Shown here one piece after another: positions 4,877 through 5,191 of a stretch of 5,191 nucleotides of DNA. A model generated the notes under the pieces. It did no database searches, was not told the DNA's origin, and worked only from the letters and a program-made list of their open reading frames with translations. The stretch is from Bacteriovoracaceae bacterium UBA1018 (lineage in GTDB: Bacteria > Bdellovibrionota > UBA1018). The translations under genes were made by a program, and so were the position numbers. Where the stretch lies: assembly GCA_002291495.1 (NCBI GenBank), contig DBAE01000206.1, forward strand, positions 5,939 to 11,129, written 5' to 3'. Each line of letters opens with the position of its first letter. Position 1 is the first letter of the stretch.

Positions 4877-5191
4877 ATACTTCAAAAAGGGTTCGCGGTG
4901 GGGGAGTCGTATTTTTCGCAAGTATCGTTGTTTGTAGTTTGCTGAGCGCAGGAGCAGCTACTGCAGCACCTGCAGTGAAGAGCTTAGCTCAGCTCAAACG
5001 TGAACTACATGAGGCACTTCAAGTTCCTGTGGTTCTGAACGCTTCAGGCTCGCTCGAAGAAGCTCAGTGTATCTCTCGTCAAATTGAATCGATGCTCGAA
5101 CAGTGGCAAATGGCCCGAGATGAACAGAAAGACCACTGGCGTTCAAAATTTTCAGAATTTTCTAAAGTAGAGTTTAGGCGGAGCCAAGATA
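4873..5191 (+). CDS. Exported protein of unknown function (3' end outside window)
   Basis: The frame opens at the ATG that overlaps the PQ-loop stop as ATGA (4873-4876) and stays open to the window edge, giving 106 codons. The N-terminus is a classic Sec signal peptide: a basic start (KRVR, residues 5-8), a hydrophobic core (VVFFASIVVCSLLSAGAA, 12-29) and a cleavage site near ATA/AP (residues 29-33). C21 sits within the hydrophobic core and is not in a convincing lipobox. The mature part seen so far (from residue 33) is polar and looks helical, with VKSLAQLKRELHEALQVPVV, then ESMLEQWQMARDEQKDHW. I do not recognise the family. The overlap implies translational coupling with the PQ-loop gene. 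Confidence 0.75.
   Translation, partial: MNTSKRVRGGGVVFFASIVVCSLLSAGAATAAPAVKSLAQLKRELHEALQVPVVLNASGSLEEAQCISRQIESMLEQWQMARDEQKDHWRSKFSEFSKVEFRRSQD

Overview
The window looks like chromosomal DNA of a Gram-negative bacterium of moderate GC content. The gene types and the style of the ribosomal proteins suggest a Bdellovibrio-like or other former deltaproteobacterial lineage. That placement is inferred from the look of the proteins, not from a search.

Left third (1-2530): a set of membrane and stress-type genes. First comes the C-terminal four fifths of a TerC/YgdQ-family membrane protein. It is followed by a diiron hemerythrin (HHE) protein and by a small lipoprotein carrying a ComEA-like helix-hairpin-helix domain, which ends at a clear intrinsic terminator. 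A near-perfect 34-base hairpin separates this group from a convergent small membrane-anchored protein on the minus strand. Divergent from that small gene is a second HHE-like protein in which two of the expected iron-ligand histidines are tyrosines.

Middle (2491-4527): ribosomal protein genes. rpmG (L33) is on the minus strand and is too short to stand out as a long ORF. It shares a long bidirectional terminator with the second HHE gene. About 440 bases of non-coding DNA, including a potentially structured leader, separate it from a divergent plus-strand operon rplX-rpmB-rpmE2-rpsN (L24, L28, L31 type B, S14). L33, L28, L31 and S14 are all of the cysteine-poor, zinc-independent form, so the locus groups four zinc-free ribosomal proteins with L24. 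A strong terminator closes the operon.

Right end (4556-5191): a three-helix PQ-loop (SemiSWEET-type) membrane protein overlaps, by ATGA, the start of an exported protein of unknown function that runs off the window.

I see no CRISPR array, insertion sequence, tRNA, rRNA or phage gene. Most of the window is ordinary. The points of interest are the zinc-free ribosomal cluster with its long leader, the altered HHE paralogue, the unusual hairpin and the lipid-anchored HhH protein.
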